From Nitrospira sp. (lineage in GTDB: Bacteria; Nitrospirota; Nitrospiria; Nitrospirales; Nitrospiraceae): a stretch of 37,594 nucleotides of DNA. This document shows, in pieces, positions 34,947-37,594 of the stretch (positions are counted from its first letter, which is position 1; each line of letters begins with the position of its first letter). The position numbers and the translations under genes are program-made. The notes beneath the pieces were generated by a model that saw only the letters and a list, made by a program, of their open reading frames with translations, was not told the DNA's origin and ran no database searches. The stretch spans positions 572,319 to 609,912 of the forward strand of contig SWDI01000005.1 in NCBI GenBank assembly GCA_005116955.1. Reading direction: 5' to 3'.

Positions 34947-35426
34947 GTGAACACGCTCGAACAGCCTAGGCCTCCATTTCCCCCATTCGATGCCGAGTCC
35001 GCGACCCAGAAAGTACGCATGGCAGAGGACGCATGGAATACTCGAGACCCTCATAGGGTTTCGCTCGCGTACACACCTGACAGCCTGTGGAGAAACCGTT
35101 CGGAATTCCTGGCCGGCCGGGAGGCCATCGTTCAGTTTTTAACTCGCAAGTGGAGCCAAGAGCTAGATTACCGCCTCATCAAGGAATTGTGGACGTACCA
35201 CGGTAACCGCATCGCCGTTCGATTTGCGTATGAGTGGCACGATGACTCGGCCAACTGGTTTCGGTCATACGGGAATGAGAATTGGGAATTCGATGAACGT
35301 GGATTCATGCACCGTCGATTTGCATGCATCAACGACGCGCCAATCTCCGAGAAGGATCGAAAGTATTTCTGGCCCATTGGTCGCCGGCCCGATGATCACC
35401 CCGGGCTGTCTGAACTTGGCCTCTAG
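34947..35426 (+). CDS. DUF1348 / NTF2-like protein
   Basis: A 159-residue protein of the DUF1348 branch of the NTF2 superfamily: [10 protein letters not shown] near 29-38, W-R-N-R near 48-51, F-A-Y-E-W-H-D near 93-99, [10 protein letters not shown] near 106-115 and P-I-G-R-R-P at the end. The start is GTG 34947, with an ideal AAGGAGG upstream. The function is unknown. Confidence 0.88.
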   Translation: MNTLEQPRPPFPPFDAESATQKVRMAEDAWNTRDPHRVSLAYTPDSLWRNRSEFLAGREAIVQFLTRKWSQELDYRLIKELWTYHGNRIAVRFAYEWHDDSANWFRSYGNENWEFDERGFMHRRFACINDAPISEKDRKYFWPIGRRPDDHPGLSELGL

Positions 35427-35577
35427 AGTTCCTCGTCATTGCGCCGGCCGCGAGTCCTATCCTGATTATGAACTATGACCAGGCTCGACTTCGGAATGCA
35501 GGGGCAGCGTCCTGACCGACATGTATATGGTTGAAAGTTTTACCTCTAAAGGAAAGAGTCCCTAAAAAGGATGCTGG

Positions 35578-36300
35578 ATGATGTTTGATATGTCCGGACA
35601 TGTCGTGATTATCACGGGGGCGTTGGAAAATCTTGGAACTGCGGTTGCGCATAGATTTAAGTCGGCAGGGGCTAGGATGGTCTTGGTAGATCGCGCTACC
35701 GATGATCATTTGCCAAAGGCCTATCCAGAGCTGGCCAATTCACCTGATCACTTCTTAGCCAGCGGCGTTGATGTGACGGACGTTACATCGCTTGCTCAAC
35801 TTGCCAAACAGGTCGCAGAGCGTTTCGGTCGCATCGACGGGCTCGTAAATACCATAGGAGGTTTCCGGGGTGGTAAGCCGGTTCATCAGGAAGATCTGGA
35901 GACTTGGGAGTTTCTCTTTAAAGTGAATCTTATGTCCACCCTCAATAGTTGCCGCGCGGTTATTCCACACTTGCTTGCGAACGGCAAAGGAACAATCGTG
36001 AATACTGCAAGCCTCAGTGCTCGTACAGGGACTGCTGGGTTTGGTGCCTATAGCGCGTCGAAGAGCGCGGTGTTGCGGTTGACCGAGAGTCTTGCGAGCG
36101 AATTAAAAGACCATGGGGTCACTGTCAACGCGATCCTACCCGGAACCCTGGACACGCCACAGAATCGTAAGGCAATGCCGGACCAGGATGTGAGCAAGTG
36201 GGTTGAGCCTGACGCCGTTGCAGATGTCATTCTGTTCTTATCTTCTGCTGCTGCTCGATCTGTGACCGGCGCGGCTATTCCGATTACGGGCAAGGCGTAA
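35578..36300 (+). CDS. Short-chain dehydrogenase/reductase
   Basis: A 240-residue SDR. Nucleotide-binding loop T-G-A-L-E-N-L-G at 13-20, where Asn takes the place of the usual first Gly of G-x-G; acidic D38 in V-L-V-D-R suggests NAD(H) preference; catalytic S145, Y158 and K162 (Y-S-A-S-K). The usual N-N-A-G is N-T-I-G here. ATG 35578 follows AAGGATG. Confidence 0.88.
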   Translation: MMFDMSGHVVIITGALENLGTAVAHRFKSAGARMVLVDRATDDHLPKAYPELANSPDHFLASGVDVTDVTSLAQLAKQVAERFGRIDGLVNTIGGFRGGKPVHQEDLETWEFLFKVNLMSTLNSCRAVIPHLLANGKGTIVNTASLSARTGTAGFGAYSASKSAVLRLTESLASELKDHGVTVNAILPGTLDTPQNRKAMPDQDVSKWVEPDAVADVILFLSSAAARSVTGAAIPITGKA

Positions 36301-36358
36301 CCTTGGGTACAGAAGTGGTGTTGACGCAAAATGGAAGTGACCGGTGTCTGTTACATCA

Positions 36359-36377
36359 GGGGGTTTCACCAGCCCCC
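36359..36377 (+). terminator. GC hairpin between the SDR and DedA genes
   Basis: GGGGG (36359-36363) and CCCCC (36373-36377) with a nine-base loop, 59 bases after the SDR stop and 40 bases before the next start. It could end SDR transcription or lie in the DedA leader. Confidence 0.35.
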
Positions 36378-36416
36378 ACGCGGTCATGAATGCACTGAGA
36401 GAAATAGGGTCTCAGT

Positions 36417-37385
36417 ATGAATGACGTCCATGCGTTTGTATCTCAATATGGGGAAGTCCTGCTCTTTGCCGTGGTCTTTGCGGAACAAGTCGGATTGCCC
36501 CTGCCTGCCGTTCCGGTTCTGCTTGCGGCTGGAGCCTTGGCCGGTGCCGGAAAGATGGATCTCACGGGTGCGGTCGTCCTCTCCGTTATGGCTTGCGTGG
36601 CCGGCGATCTGATCTGGTATGCGCTGGGGCACCGGCGAGGCAGATATGCGTTGAACCTCCTGTGCCGGATCTCGATGGAGCCGGATTCCTGCGTACGGCG
36701 CACGGAGAATTTCTTTGCCCGGCACGGCGTACGATCTCTCGTCTTGGCCAAGTTCATTCCAGGATTGAATACGCTGGCGCCGGCGCTTGCCGGATTGTTC
36801 CGAATACGCATGCAACGATTTCTCCTCTACAACGGATTAGGTGCTGTCCTCTGGACCCTCGCGTTTGTTCTTCCTGGCTATCTGCTCAGCGACCACATCG
36901 AACGCCTGGCGGGAGAGGCCGAGCGGTTAGGCTTATGGCTGGCCGTCTTCATCGGCGCAGGGATCGCCGCCTACCTCGTATACAAGTTCGTCCATCGACA
37001 GCTTCTTCTAGGCAAGTTGCGGACCACCCGCATCACGGCGGAGGGTCTGAAGCAGATGATGGATAACAACCATGAACTCCTGGTGGTGGATTTGCGGGGC
37101 GCGCTGGATCATGAAGCCGACCCCTATACGATTCGAGGCGCGCTCCGTATGACGACGGATGAATTGGAGCAGCGTCACCATGAAATTCCACGTCACCAAG
37201 ATGTGATCCTCTTCTGCGCATGCCCAAATGAAGTCACGGCCGCCAGGATGGCATTGATGCTCCGAAGTAAGGGGATCACCAGAGTTCGACCTCTTGTTGG
37301 AGGAATCGACGCATGGCGCGAAAAGGGTTTCCCCCTGGATGCTCTGACGGTGGTCGAGGTCTCAACGCCAAACAAGACTAGATGA
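36417..37385 (+). CDS. DedA-family membrane protein fused to a rhodanese domain
   Basis: A 322-residue protein. The N-terminal 195 residues are a DedA/SNARE-associated (VTT) domain with four to five membrane segments and motifs E-x-x-G-L-P-L-P (23-30), A-G-D-L-I-W-Y (62-68) and K-F-I-P-G-L-N-T (112-119). Residues about 205-310 form a cytoplasmic rhodanese domain with probable catalytic C267 in L-F-C-A-C-P-N-E. DedA proteins act in lipid scrambling and membrane homeostasis; rhodaneses move sulfane sulfur. ATG 36417. Confidence 0.92.
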   Translation: MNDVHAFVSQYGEVLLFAVVFAEQVGLPLPAVPVLLAAGALAGAGKMDLTGAVVLSVMACVAGDLIWYALGHRRGRYALNLLCRISMEPDSCVRRTENFFARHGVRSLVLAKFIPGLNTLAPALAGLFRIRMQRFLLYNGLGAVLWTLAFVLPGYLLSDHIERLAGEAERLGLWLAVFIGAGIAAYLVYKFVHRQLLLGKLRTTRITAEGLKQMMDNNHELLVVDLRGALDHEADPYTIRGALRMTTDELEQRHHEIPRHQDVILFCACPNEVTAARMALMLRSKGITRVRPLVGGIDAWREKGFPLDALTVVEVSTPNKTR

Positions 37386-37435
37386 CGCGCCTTCGTAAAG
37401 AGGTCGGTGGTGAAGCATCGTGAACAGGATGCGCC

Positions 37436-37552
37436 ATGATGCGACGGATAGACCGGACGTTCTTGCTATACCTGGCCCTGTTCGTAGCCGGACTCATCCC
37501 GGATTCCGCAGTAGAGAGGTGCTTACGGGGAGGCTCTTGGCGTGTGGGGTGA
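37436..37552 (+). CDS. Very short putative secreted or membrane peptide
   Basis: A 38-residue frame, M-M-R-R-I-D-R then a hydrophobic stretch (L-L-Y-L-A-L-F-V-A-G-L), with AGGA about six bases before ATG 37436. It could be a small membrane peptide, a signal-peptide remnant, or chance. Nothing else supports it. Confidence 0.25.
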   Translation: MMRRIDRTFLLYLALFVAGLIPDSAVERCLRGGSWRVG

Positions 37553-37594
37553 CGGGTAACTTGTCGGCACCGGGACATTCGCGACGTGCACAGC

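Overview
The window is bacterial chromosomal DNA, moderately GC-rich, with Gram-negative envelope genes: two outer-membrane barrel proteins, a lipoprotein, a periplasmic TPR protein and a zinc ABC transporter. The mix of GAF/sigma-54 regulators, -24/-12 promoters, an isolated F1-ATPase operon (atpHAGDC) and many short toxin-antitoxin genes made me think of Nitrospira (Nitrospirota). No rRNA, tRNA or nitrification gene is present, so that assignment is inference. I see no CRISPR array.

Layout. (1) 1-2134, minus strand: a ZorA/ZorB-like proton-channel and OmpA pair, followed by a gene cut by the left edge; this is probably the start of a Zorya-type phage-defence operon. (2) 2.4-10.6 kb: small hypothetical protein, lipoprotein, REC-GGDEF diguanylate cyclase, beta-helix protein, a TPR protein behind a clear sigma-54 promoter, a DUF2726 protein overlapping anmK, and znuA-znuC-znuB. 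(3) 10.6-12.5 kb: two divergent paralogous outer-membrane barrels. One carries a tandem duplication across its signal-peptide end. The other is broken by an 81-bp MITE with perfect 18-bp inverted repeats and a 9-bp target duplication. (4) 12.5-21.3 kb, housekeeping: GNAT, zinc ribbon, RluD-type pseudouridine synthase, F1-ATPase genes without neighbouring F0 genes, and an exported HEAT-repeat protein.

(5) 21.4-29.4 kb, accessory island: a HigBA-like toxin-antitoxin pair; a DUF2130 coiled-coil protein with a PD-(D/E)xK-like core followed directly by a PrrC/RloC-like ABC ATPase with a CxxC zinc-hook motif (the best candidate for an undescribed system); two DUF1810 paralogues flanking a BrnT relic with an intact CopG-type antitoxin, a complete RelE/XRE pair with a decayed antitoxin fragment beside it, and a DUF6883-DUF4926 pair.

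(6) 29.4-37.6 kb: a GAF/AAA+/Fis sigma-54 activator with a four-cysteine GAF motif. Just downstream are a 14-bp perfect inverted repeat and a second sigma-54 promoter that faces a DsrE / PNPOx-like / MOSC gene group. Two NTF2-fold proteins, an exported alpha/beta hydrolase, an SDR and a DedA-rhodanese fusion follow. A related long palindromic repeat occurs twice, between atpD and atpC and upstream of the activator gene.
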